DNA of 64,000 nucleotides from Paraspadella gotoi (Eukaryota; Chaetognatha): NCBI GenBank assembly GCA_051294375.1, contig CM119270.1, positions 4,472,152 to 4,536,151 of the forward strand, read 5' to 3'. Shown piece by piece: positions 33,291 to 42,818 of this stretch (position 1 is its first letter; each line of letters starts with the position of its first letter). The notes under the pieces were generated by a model. It saw only the letters and a program-made list of their open reading frames with translations, ran no database searches and was not told where the DNA came from. The position numbers and the translations under genes were made by a program.

Positions 33291-33864
33291 GGACGAGCTG
33301 TTGGAAGCATTTCTTGCAAGTCTACGGAGAGACAAGGACGATGACCTGGAAAGTCTCGCAATTTCAAGACCGTAAGGCTTCTGGCAGGATTGCCAGTGAG
33401 GAAAGAATAAGAGGAAGGAAGGAAGCAATTGTTGGCCTAGTCATTCAAACAGGTGATGGGCGGCTTTTTCATGGAGGATAGAGCTCGTGGATACAAAGCC
33501 AAAGCCCCCTAAAAATGTTATGAGGAAAATGGGATCGAGGTGCTCAAAGGTTGGCTCAGAAACTCGCCTGACTGCAACATCATCGAAAATGTCTGGTCAA
33601 GAATAAAACGAGACCTTTTGCAGTACAACGCCATGACAGTCGACAAAATCAAGACAATTTTAAAACACATTTAAGGGAGCTGAACCCTTCATATTTGCCC
33701 AGCCTTTACGACTCTCTCCCTTGTCTCATGGAAACGGTGCTGAAAGCAAATAGTGGTCCGACAATGTATTAACTCACTGAGTCCAAAAACATATTATTTT
33801 CCTTCAAATAACAAAATAAAATGCTTTTATCATAATTATTAAACTTTTTTTGACCACATCTGTA
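33290..33864 (+). pseudogene. Tc1/mariner transposase relic with 3' terminal inverted repeat
   Basis: Decayed C-terminal part of a Tc1-like DDE transposase. Shifting between two frames, 33,465-33,675 gives a catalytic-Asp block (FMEDRARGYKAKAP, cf. the family's Q/EDxAPxH), then ENGIEVL across a one-base shift, then NSPDCNIIENVW, the classic SPDxNxIENxW motif with the final acidic residue. Further on, LPCLMETVLKANSGPTMY resembles the usual C-terminus. Stops and frameshifts make it inactive. At the right end TGACCACATCTG next to TA matches the CAG-TGGTC-type Tc1 inverted repeat and TA target site. The 5' repeat was not found; the element is 5'-truncated. Confidence 0.8.
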
Positions 33865-33967
33865 TTTAAGTGGCTCTTGCAATTTGACACAATTTTCAAT
33901 CCTCTCTGTAAACAAAACGTCGAATTGTGAACAGACAGGACTCGATTATATAGACGTAAAAAAATAT

Positions 33968-34300
33968 TTTTTAGTTGCGCGGCGAGTACTCGCAGAGCAA
34001 CTCTATAAGTCACTTTTCGGTCAGTCTGTCGGTCGGTATATCTATGCATATAGTTTGCTTATAGGTAGTTGCTCATTTTTTAAAACAAAAAATCCTCAAA
34101 TCTAAGGGACTGTTAGCGCCGCCTTTAGGAGTTCCTAAAACTATAAAGAATAAAAGATGGAATTTTTATGCAGTATATGTCATAAATACACGGAAAAAAT
34201 AAGTTTTTTAATCATTTCATATCAAATGATCAAATGGAAATACACGTTAAAAAAAGTCACTGCGGCGCAACACATTGGAATTACGGTTCTTGTTTTTCAG
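33968..34300 (+). repeat. Hairpin-bearing interspersed repeat, copy 1
   Basis: Begins with a near-perfect ~30-base hairpin (33,973-34,002): AGTTGC ... GCGAGTACTCGC ... GCAACT. It continues with CTCTATAAGTCACTTTT, GGTCAGTCTGTCGGTCGGTA, TAGTTTGCTTATAGGTAGTT, TCAAATCTAAG, GCGCCGCCTTT, and GCGGCGCAACAC. The same order of blocks recurs at 62,065-62,335. The first part also recurs at 38,603-38,640 and, inverted, at 46,778-46,807. Non-coding and not recognised as a named family. Confidence 0.75.
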
Positions 34301-34611
34301 TCACGCTTAATCAAATTATAAAAAGTGTTTTTTCTTCTTTACGTTTTCAAAGAAGAAGCCACTGGTTCCCAATTAGCATTTTTTTTTCGTAGGAGTTTGA
34401 GGCAAGCACACGACCTCCTCTTTGCCATTTATTCTTTAAAAAAATATTTTAAAAGAATATATTTTATTCGGAAGCTTTTCAGTTTTGCTGCGAATCATTC
34501 TCAAATATCGATATCATTGAAAATAAATAATTCATAACTTTATCTAAACCTGATTATTTCTGTTCAAAACTCCACAGGACCTTCCTTTCTAAAGAAAACA
34601 AATTTTCGAAA

Positions 34612-34696
34612 ATGTCTGGAAAATTGTTCTTCCTCTCTCTGTTGGCGCTGGTTTTTACGCTAAATGCCGCTACTTCTGAGAGCGAAGAAGAAGCAG
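34612..34696 (+). CDS. Secreted cationic peptide precursor, exon 1 (signal peptide)
   Basis: Starts at ATG 34,612 and encodes 28 residues plus one base: MSGKLFFLSLLALVFTLNAA then TSESEEEA. This is a textbook signal peptide (Lys after Met, ten-residue Leu/Phe/Val core, small residues at the cleavage site), predicted to be cut around residues 20-22. It ends at CAG|GTACGT in phase 1, matching exon 2. A second donor (GTAAGT at 34,701) lies four bases downstream but would break the frame. The 461-base intron contains a degenerate CCTAA-like tract and a 5S-like segment, both listed separately. Confidence 0.78.
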
Positions 34697-34779
34697 GTAC
34701 GTAAGTTAATTGACTAGATAATGATAGATATGTATTAAATATTAAAACAGTCAATTTAAATTTGATTTCATTTTCCGTT

Positions 34780-34965
34780 TGATCCCTAAACTTTAATCCT
34801 AATCTTTAATCCTAATCTGTCAACAAACCCATCACCCGATCCCTCTCCTACTGCTTAACCCCAACCGTAACTCCTAAACTCCTAACATATGATAACTCTC
34901 TTTACCTAATCCCTAACTTAATCCTTGTCGTCCTAACCTCTAATCTTTAAACCTCAAAACTTAAA
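34780..34965 (+). repeat. Degenerate CCTAA/CCCTAA-like tract in the intron
   Basis: About ten imperfect phrases such as TTTAATCCTAATC, ACTCCTAAAC and CTAATCCCTAACTTAATCC recall a decayed C-strand telomere-like repeat. A similar tract is at 59,215-59,350. No clean array. Confidence 0.4.
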
Positions 34966-35027
34966 AACTTAGCTTTAAATTCCGATTTGATATAAACTAA
35001 TCAAGTGCCAGAGCGTTTTGGGAAAAT

Positions 35028-35122
35028 AAGTGTTAACAAAAAGTCATACCCCGATCCGAACTTCTTTCTCGCGAAGTTAAATACTGCGCTACTACAATTT
35101 GATACGCCACGATACTCCCGAT
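35028..35122 (+). other. 5S rRNA-like segment (possible 5S-derived SINE or pseudogene)
   Basis: Blocks occur in the order expected of 5S rRNA: AGTCATACC near the start, CCGATCCGAAC, GCGAAGTTAAATACTGCG (cf. CGGAAGCTAAGCAGG), CTACTACAATTTGAT (cf. GTTAGTACTTGGAT), and GATACTCCCGATGC (cf. GGAATACCGGGTGC). The piece between the first two blocks is shorter than in true 5S rRNA and several stem positions do not match. It cannot be a working gene. Chance similarity is possible. Confidence 0.3.
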
Positions 35123-35157
35123 GCCCCCCTCCGCGCTTTCTATTTTTTTTTTTTCAG

Positions 35158-35456
35158 ACAAAGCCGCGGAATTGCTCTCCGCCATTTTGAGTGAGACTGA
35201 TTCCGAGGAATCGTCCGAGGTTCGTCGCGGCCTCTCGAACATCGTTTCTGATGAAAAGTTGTTCGCCTACTTGTTGAATCACTTTCATTGGGGGAGCAGC
35301 GAGGAAGAGGAAGAGGAGGTGGATGAGCCCAAGAGGGGCCTCATGTCCAAGATCAAGGACAAATTGAGATCCTGCAGCGACAAGACCTTCAAGAAATGCG
35401 CCGACAGGTGTCCCGGTGCGACCAAGAAGCCCTCCTTTTTCAGGAGGGTCGGATAG
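35158..35456 (+). CDS. Secreted cationic three-Cys peptide precursor, exon 2 (propiece and mature peptide)
   Basis: Acceptor is a 12-T tract plus CAG at 35,157; the frame joins exon 1 in phase 1, giving a 127-residue precursor ending at TAG 35,454-35,456. Residues ~22-86 are an acidic propiece, with a six-Glu run at 77-82. Dibasic sites RR (51-52) and KR (87-88) are each followed by Gly-Leu, suggesting two processed peptides. The C-terminal one, residues 89-127, is strongly basic with an N-terminal amphipathic helix (GLMSKIKDKLRS), three cysteines at 101, 109 and 113, and a final Gly that could donate an amide. This anionic-pro/cationic-mature design is shared by many invertebrate antimicrobial peptides and some venom peptides; I cannot assign a family. 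An odd cysteine count suggests dimerisation or a free thiol. An AATAAA lies at 35,692. A partial, frameshifted inverted copy is at 49,995-50,098. Confidence 0.78.
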
Positions 35457-36110
35457 ACCCGAGAAAAGAAATTTTTTTTGACGAATCGATCATTTTGAGC
35501 ACGAAAATTTGGTTTGCCATGGAAAAACTAAAATTAGGTGAAAGATATGAAAAGTTAAATATATCTTGTATAGATAAGAAAAAATGTTATTTCGTATAAT
35601 GTTTGTTACGAATTTACGATTAGTTTTTTACTGTGTTTATTTTTGTTGGATTTTCTATCGCAAAATTAATTTAATATCGAAAATAATTGTAAATAAACGA
35701 AAAAATGACGTATATATTACTAATTCTGATTAGTTTATTTTCTAAAGATTTTTTTTACATTTATTGTAAATTGTATATTACTGTAACGATGCTTTAATTT
35801 TATATTTGCGCGAAAAATTGCTTAAAGATCACGAATCTTGGGAACAAATTTTTAATCGTTTAATCTTTTAAAAAAAATTGTTACTTTTAGCGAAATTGTA
35901 ATTTAGAATTAGATGGAATTTTTGTTTTGTTTTTAAATTAATAGTTTTATTATTAATTATAATAATCGAATTTTAATTTATTAGTTCAAAGTTTTGTTTG
36001 TTGGCTAGTGAACTTTTAGAAATTAGTAATAAATAAAACTTGCCAAATGTATAATGTTTTATTGGCTACTCGTATTTATCGTTAAAGAAGAAGATAGAAA
36101 TAATTTTTTT
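35457..36110 (+). other. 3' UTR and downstream AT-rich DNA of the peptide gene
   Basis: AT-rich with no further exon. An AATAAA at 35,692-35,697 is the best polyadenylation signal, giving a 3' UTR of roughly 250 bases. Further AATAAA motifs occur near 36,030. Confidence 0.5.
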
Positions 36111-36317
36111 TCTCATTTTTCCAGAGAAAGAAAGAGAGAGAGAGAGAGAGAGAGAGTGGAGAGACAGAGAGAGAGAGAGTAGAGAGAGTAGAAATAGAGA
36201 GAGAGTAGAGAGAGAGAGAGAAACATAGACAGAGAAAAAAGTGGAAACAATGAGTTTCATTTTCGCCAACAATGAATGAGGAGTTGCCACGTGGGCGAAG
36301 TAGGCCTGACATCGATC

Positions 36318-36405
36318 CTCAATCCTTTTCACTCCTCAATCCTTTTCACTCCTCAATCCTTTTCACTCCTCAATCCTTTTCACTCCTCAATCCTTTTAAC
36401 TGTCA
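36318..36405 (+). repeat. 17-bp minisatellite, five copies
   Basis: CTCAATCCTTTTCACTC repeated head to tail without interruption; the inverted counterpart at 49,030-49,105 is less regular. Confidence 0.92.
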
Positions 36406-36787
36406 TTTTAAATATTGTTATATTATTTAGGGCTTTTTTTTTTAATAAACTGGGGATTCCAGAGTACCTCATTTAATATTTTCCCCTTTTGATTCATGAG
36501 TCTTCTTTTCATTCTATTTTTATATTTTTTTATCTAAATATATTTTTACATTTATATCCTGAGGTATTTGACTTAGTATCAGCCACACATTTTATATTTT
36601 TTAACATATTTTCTATTATATATCATCTAGACAGGTCAATTGACAGCGATGATGTCGACGCAAACATTTGGCACCATCTCCACGTTTTCTCCCCTCCGCG
36701 AAATCAAAGGAATTAAAGCCAAAGGCTTCTTTTCTCATTAGCTCCACATTTATAATTACCTCTCTCCCCAACACTGAACAACACCAC

Positions 36788-36797
36788 NNNNNNNNNN
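36788..36797. other. Assembly gap (10 N)
   Basis: Ten N bases within the left palindrome arm. The corresponding right-arm sequence (about 48,625-48,650) is present and could fill it. Confidence 0.99.
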
Positions 36798-36839
36798 TTG
36801 CAACACTTTGCAACACCATTCCCCGACCTCAACGCACCC

Positions 36840-36955
36840 TCGATCCATTTCTAACTTTTTCTATTCACTCTCATCTCTTTTCACTCTTCAACCCTATCCC
36901 CAACCTTTCCCCAACCCTATCCCCAATTTTCCCAACCCTTTCCCCCCCATTTTTC
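36840..36955 (+). repeat. CCCCAACC(C/T)-rich tract
   Basis: Repeats of AACCCTATCCCC and AACCTTTCCCC, a short C-rich degenerate repeat. The inverse is at about 48,490-48,560. Possible G-quadruplex on the opposite strand. Confidence 0.6.
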
Positions 36956-37059
36956 CGACGCCTTCCACTTTTTTTTCCGATATTTTCTCTCTGACGTCAG
37001 CGATGACGTCGTTCAAGTTTTCAACGCCCTCTCATTACCGCGTTTCCCAGGCCGTCTGA

Positions 37060-37415
37060 ATCGCCATTTCTCGCGCCATCTCGCACGTCATTTCGTGCGC
37101 CATTTTGTGCGTTATTTCGCGCGCCATCTCTCGCGCCATCTCGCACATCATTTCGTGCGTCATCTCGAGCGCCATCTTACATGCCACCTCGAGCATCATC
37201 TCTCGCGATATTTCGAGCACTACTCGCGCGTCATCTTACACGCCATCTCGTGTACCATTTCTTACGCCAACTCAGGCGCCATCACAAAGCGCCAACTCCC
37301 GCGCCATTTTGTTTCCCATTCTGCGAGCTATCTCACTTTTCATCTCGCAAGCTATCTCGTACGCCATCACGCGCGCGATCTCTCGCGCCATCACACTTCA
37401 TCTCGCGTGAAATTT
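37060..37415 (+). repeat. ~10-bp minisatellite (GCCATCTCGC family)
   Basis: About 35 imperfect decamers of the form GCCATYTCGY or CGTCATCTCGA. Since 10 is not a multiple of 3, all + frames cycle through similar peptides and the minus strand reads Met-Ala-(R/H)-Glu repeats. The CAT trinucleotide is the most constant part. Inverted counterpart at 48,050-48,400. Confidence 0.88.
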
Positions 37416-37868
37416 ATTTCGCGGAATTTGAAAAACATTTCCAGAATCATTTGCTGATGGCGATTTTCTTTCGATGTGAGAAAGTTTCGGTCACCATCGT
37501 ATGGGGTACAGCACCTTTTTCCCTTGCAACTTCTTGTACCTTAGCACAATATGTTTAAATAGTATAATTACCTTGGCCTTGGCTTGGGCGCTATTTCTCG
37601 TTCTAGGTCTAGTCTCCAAATTTGTTTATATATGGATATATATGATTTATCAACTTCGAAACATATCATATATTTAATTTTTGTTCTCTCTCTTGTTTTC
37701 CAAAAATTCACTTTCACTATGTCATGAAGGGGAATCTCTAATCACAATATCCATAATGATAATGACCATGTCGGTGAACAATTACCAAACCTTTTAACTT
37801 CTTCTCGAGAGAAATCTCTTTCCTTTTTCACCGCTTTTTTCCGGTCGTTGACTCCTGGATTTTGGGGC

Positions 37869-37869
37869 G

Positions 37870-37959
<90 letters not shown>

Positions 37960-37984
37960 CTCTCTCTCTCTCCTCTCTCTCTCT

Positions 37985-38022
<38 letters not shown>

Positions 38023-38043
38023 CTCTCTCGCTCTCTCTCTCTC
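37869..38043 (+). repeat. (CT)n microsatellite
   Basis: About 175 bases of CT repeat with scattered single T insertions; the inverted counterpart is the (GA)n tract at 47,417-47,590. Confidence 0.95.
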
Positions 38044-38505
38044 CACCGTTTGTCTTTATTCGCCAAAAACGACGTTTGGAATCGCAATTGAAACAGGAAA
38101 TTGTCCTCAAAAATACCGAACCAACCCTGAAGGCATATCCAAATTATTTTCTAAAAATAGAAAAGAAAGCTTATTTAAACTAGTTTTAAATCTGAAAAAT
38201 TTTTGTGACTAAGCTTATCCATTAGAGTATCATATTTAAATTCCTGAATTTTACCAGTCACAATCAACGTCGTACACCAATGGTCTTTCACCAATGACCA
38301 TCCGACCATCAGTCCTCTACCTTTTTTTCCAGTTTCACGACTCGATCGAAACGTCTCACGCTTTCACGCCACGCTTTTTCCTTGCCTGTGCTTGACATTG
38401 GTGAACTTTCGTGATCTTGTTTGACCTTGACGACCTTTTCCGGTCGTTTGCCAATCGGCGGCTTCTCTGGCAGAGTTCGTTCAACTCTCCCTCTCTCTCT
38501 CTCTC

Positions 38506-38517
38506 NNNNNNNNNNNN
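38506..38517. other. Assembly gap (12 N) within (CT)n
   Basis: Twelve N bases ending a CT run; the right-arm counterpart has an uninterrupted (GA)n tract at about 46,890-46,983. Confidence 0.99.
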
Positions 38518-38602
38518 TTTCTTTCTTTCTTCTCACCCATTCCTTCTTTAAATTAGTTCAACTTCATCTCAAACAATTCAATAATTTTAAAATTAAATAA
38601 TT

Positions 38603-38640
38603 AGTTGAGCCGCGAGTACTCGCGGAGGAACTCAATGAGT
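38603..38640 (+). repeat. Hairpin-bearing interspersed repeat, partial copy 2
   Basis: Carries a perfect 16-bp palindrome, CCGCGAGTACTCGCGG, flanked by AGTTGA and GAGGAACT, then CTCAATGAGTCATATTTGTTGG. It matches the first ~60 bases of copy 1; the later blocks are absent or too diverged to see. Confidence 0.65.
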
Positions 38641-40120
38641 CATATTTGTTGGTAGGAAAGTGTGTGATTGAGCTGGATATAAAGTTTCGATGGAATCGTG
38701 CGAGTGGAAATGAGCTTAAATGGAAAAAACAAAAGTGACATTTACTTGAAGTTTTTTTACTTATATTTACTGATAATTATTATATTTATCAAAAATTGGA
38801 CAGATAAATTGAAATGGAATTTTGTGTATGTGATTAAGCTGGATGTAAATATTTTGATGAAATCGTAGAAGTGAAAAAGAGTTTAAATTAGAAAACCAAA
38901 AGACACATTTATTTGAATTTCTCTCTCTATATCTCTCTCTGATTGATTGATTAATTTAATTGAATGTTAATGTGGCTAAATAATTTATTAATAATTTTTT
39001 TAATTGACTTATTGCAAAATCTGTTATGATTTATAATGTTTTGATATAGTTATGATTAGTTATGTTTCTCTATCTCTTTATTTATTTATGAATTTTCTTG
39101 TCACATTAATCGGACATCATTGTATCATTGATGAGAAAGCTAATTATTTAAAAAAAGAACAAGAAAGATAGAATAATTAATAAAAAATAAAAAAATAAGA
39201 AAAATAAAGAAAGGAAAAAAAAGAAAGAAAGAAAGAAAAATATAAAGAAAGAAAGGAAGCTTATAAAAATAAATGAATGAAAATAAAAGAAAGAGATTAA
39301 GAAAAATGAAAGTAAAGAAGTACTTTTCACGTAACCAAAATTTCTTGTCTTAAGTTAAAAACAAATTTATCTTCTCATTAAAAATTAAATAAATACTTTT
39401 ATTGGCGGCTCAATTTTGATGGGGTGAATAGGGATGGAGTGGATTGGATTGTTAAGGAGTGATGGGGTAGAAGGACTCTTGATGGGGTGAATAGGGATGG
39501 AGTAAATTGGGTTGTTTAGGAGGGAAAAGAGACAGAGCGAGAAGAAACGACAAAAACGGTTTTTCATAGAATAGTTTCTACTAAATAAAAAGTTAAAAAG
39601 TTAAGAATTTTGACCTTTTTTTACAATTTTGACACTGTAGACAAAAAAATTCTTATTTTATAAAGATAATATTATAAATATATTGTAATATTCTTTTCTG
39701 TTCCTTACACAATATGAACGTAATACTTTTTGTACTCAATAATCATACGATCTCGCATAAAAAATATTATTGTTAATCGACTCAAATCAAATTTTTATTC
39801 TCAAGAGCTCCACTCTACCAAACAGTGATCTACATCATTCGATCTAATATTTTCATAATTATCTATCAATTATAAAAATAGAAGAGACATTAATTATTAC
39901 ATTATGACTTAGTGATAGAACCGTTCAATATAAACACAGTAACTATTAAACTATCCCTGAGCTTCGGATCAGGCTGTAACATCATGTGACAGGCGGGTTA
40001 GGCGTCCCGGTCCACTTATCTGCTAGGCGGCCACCGGGGTAGGAAGCTAATGACTGACCTACTGCACCAATAAGCAATAACTAATAATATTGTTTGCTTA
40101 AAATTTTTATTATCTCAGCC
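38640..40120. other. AT-rich DNA with one GC-rich island, no gene seen
   Basis: Mostly AT-rich. A G-rich GGATGGAGT/GATGGGGTGAATA tandem of about 60-bp units is at 39,418-39,520. A conserved-looking non-repetitive segment of higher GC is at about 39,955-40,070 (CTGAGCTTCGGATCAGGCTG ... GGCGGCCACCGGGGTAGGAAG), nearly identical in the right arm. I do not recognise it. Confidence 0.5.
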
Positions 40121-40237
40121 ACTCTCTCATGAGGATGAAAGAAGTTTACAAATACTTTGGATTAAAAGTTTCAGAAAGAAAAATTTCTTCTTTTAAATCA
40201 CTAATATTTTTAAATATTATTTTTTTTCTAATCTGCT

Positions 40238-40295
<58 letters not shown>

Positions 40296-40383
40296 ACCTC
40301 TCTCTCTCTCTCTCTCTCTCTCGCAACTGAGAACAGACGACCACCAACGCCATCTTGCGCCTCATTGCTGCCTCATCACTCAT

Positions 40384-40415
<32 letters not shown>

Positions 40416-40420
40416 TCTCT

Positions 40421-40454
<34 letters not shown>

Positions 40455-40552
40455 ATCTCCCTCTACCCACCATGACGGACGACAAATGTCGACCTCGTTT
40501 TCCCGACAAAAGGAAGAAAGGATAAAAGTTAGTCGTCATTATTGTTGTTGTT

Positions 40553-40637
40553 GTTATTATTGGTCGATTGTCCGAAAATGTGTTCGACATCCGCCTTCAA
40601 AGAAAGTCGTAAGTTCGATTCCAGGATTAGCCATTTT
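40553..40637 (+). other. tRNA-like element (class II-like, probable SINE head)
   Basis: An A-box-like TTGGTCGATTGTCCG, an anticodon-arm-like hairpin ATG-TGTTCGA-CAT, a variable stretch, and a B-box-like AGTTCGATTCC (one mismatch to GGTTCGANNCC) are spaced as in a Leu/Ser-type tRNA. Acceptor-stem pairing is not evident. The inverted copy is at about 44,942-45,018 with small indels. Confidence 0.4.
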
Positions 40638-41184
40638 TGTCTCCGCAGCTCGCGCTCGTTCTTCGTGCGCGAGAGTCGTTTTTTTTTCATTTGATTGTGA
40701 TGTGTGATTGAATCCTGTAATGGACGTAATCATGGACAAACTTAAGCACAAAAGTATGATCACATCCTTTATTATGAGCTTGATTGTGTGCAGGTCATAG
40801 CAAGGAAATGACAAAGTAAAAAAAAAAACTCTCGTAAAACATTATTTCAACGTCATCGTAAGCACAGTTTAAATGATTTAATATTCATTTTAACCATATA
40901 ACTCCATAATGAAAATGATAAATCTGTACATTCTCACAATATATAGTTTAAACAAAGCCGCGGGTTTTTCAAAGTCTTTGCCGCATTGTGACGTACTTGT
41001 TATCGCCTGGCTGCTCGGCATTGCTTTCCTGACAAGGCTCCAGATGCCGCTAGGCTCCGTTGACACCGTGACAAGTGGGCGTGGCCGTCGAAATCGCCGC
41101 CAGCTGGCGCCCATAAAATTAAAGCTCGAGCTTCAGTTTAAAAAAAATCGACCGACGTCATTTGAATGTGAAGAGGAAATGATT

Positions 41185-41189
41185 GGAGA

Positions 41190-41222
<33 letters not shown>

Positions 41223-41262
41223 CATGATGATGAAAACGACGACGACGACGACGACAGAGTCG
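41185..41262 (+). repeat. (GAC)n array
   Basis: Two runs of ACG/GAC triplets separated by ATGATGATGAAA. The inverted counterpart at 44,330-44,383 is longer and purer, an example of repeat-length difference between palindrome arms. Confidence 0.9.
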
Positions 41263-41344
41263 ACGACCATGATGATAAAAACAACGACCCACGACGACAA
41301 TGATAAAAATAAGGAAGATGATGAAAACCGCAGCGAAAAGAATT

Positions 41345-42560
41345 AATGAGTTGAGTTACAGCATTTTTGGGTTTATAATTTTGACTTCTATTTCTATTGT
41401 AATATTTTCCTTTCTTTTCGTTATGTTTAGGAATTTTTAGGAATAACAGTTTTTGTGTTTCAATATGTATATATTATTTTATTTTAGTTTTAGTTAAATT
41501 CAAATTTTTACAAGCTGTCAACGTTCAATAAGGTTTGTTTCGAAAAGATGTACTTTTTTTTTTTATTTCAAAAATAATAAAAACAGAGGTTACACAATGA
41601 CATAAAGTGACATAAAAGACAATGACCTTATGACTAAAATGATCCAAAATGATATTACGACATACAATGACATGTACAATGATACAATGATACAATGATG
41701 TACGTTAGTAAAATCATAAGATTTCCCATAAAATATCCTCATCATTTGTTCTCAATATTTTCGCTTCGGGAATTTAAAGCTTAGCTCCGCCCTCTTGAGC
41801 GCAGAAAGAAAACAAGTTCCTTAAAAAAAATAACAAAAGATCTCTCTTTTTCTTTTCTCTCTCGACTGTGTCCCGTTGATCTCTTTACTCCGCCTTTTCC
41901 TATGACTTCCGAAGTTCCCGTCTTTGCTTTTCCTCTTTATTTCACGACACACATCTCACTTTTCATATCTTACACCTCACATCTCACATCTCACATCTCA
42001 CATCTTACAGCCAACCGCCGGCCGTCGGCCTGGCTTCTCTGATCCTCAACTTTCCGTAAACTCACTCGTGCCACTCACCGATTTTTTTTTTCATTTTTAA
42101 TTTTGTTATTTTGTTTAATTTTTGTTTTTGTGTTTTTTTTGTTTTTTTTATGCGTCAAACGGCGAATTAACTATACAAAAGATAAAAAAAGTTATGATCA
42201 AGGATACGGAAGTTTTATGTATAGATTCTTAAACTTAAAAAACCTAATTTATTTTTTTTTTTTAATTTTTTTGGTTTTTTTTTACATATTATTTGTATCC
42301 CTTAATAAAAAAAAAACTAAAATAAAAATTAATATTTTCAGGTTTTCTGTAATAGAATTTAAGAAGCTGTTGAAAACATCATCGATCACATTAATCAACC
42401 GCGATAAAAAAATCTTACAGAAATGCATCAACGCATGACAATCGTGGGCTTCTTCCGATATCGCTCCCTCTCCTTAATACTTAGTATTCGAAATCAGAAA
42501 GAGAGATAGAATATCCGGCTCGGTACAGAGTTCATTTAAGTTCGATAATATATTTCCTCT
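41345..42560. other. AT-rich DNA, no gene seen
   Basis: Contains a TGACATAAA/CAATGATACAATG degenerate tandem at about 41,600-41,705 and a TCACATCTCACATCT tandem at about 41,950-42,008. Neither strand has a supported exon. Confidence 0.5.
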
Positions 42561-42685
42561 TCGAATGATTTTCGCGGCGCAAATCTTGTCACACCCCCCC
42601 CTCGCCACCGTGGCGCCCACTCGTGAATCGAAAGAAGGAGAAAGGAACGGATTCGATGACAACAACAACAACAACAACAACAACA

Positions 42686-42710
42686 NNNNNNNNNNNNNNN
42701 NNNNNNNNNN
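42686..42710. other. Assembly gap (25 N) at the palindrome centre
   Basis: Twenty-five N bases at the inner end of the left arm. Confidence 0.99.
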
Positions 42711-42720
42711 GTGTGTGTGT

Positions 42721-42755
<35 letters not shown>

Positions 42756-42757
42756 CG

Positions 42758-42817
<60 letters not shown>
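42711..42817 (+). repeat. (GT)n-(GA)n microsatellite in palindrome spacer
   Basis: Five GT units followed by about 95 bases of GA repeat with a few interruptions. Confidence 0.95.

Positions 42818-42818
<1 letters not shown>

Noticed and set aside
37563-37575. CCAAGG-containing motif shared by 11.4, 11.7, 20.8, 23.0, 23.9, 24.4, 37.6 and 47.9 kb as a transposon end
   Set aside because: Most occurrences are explained by the duplicated blocks; the remainder share only 6-8 bases, and no terminal repeat or target duplication is visible.
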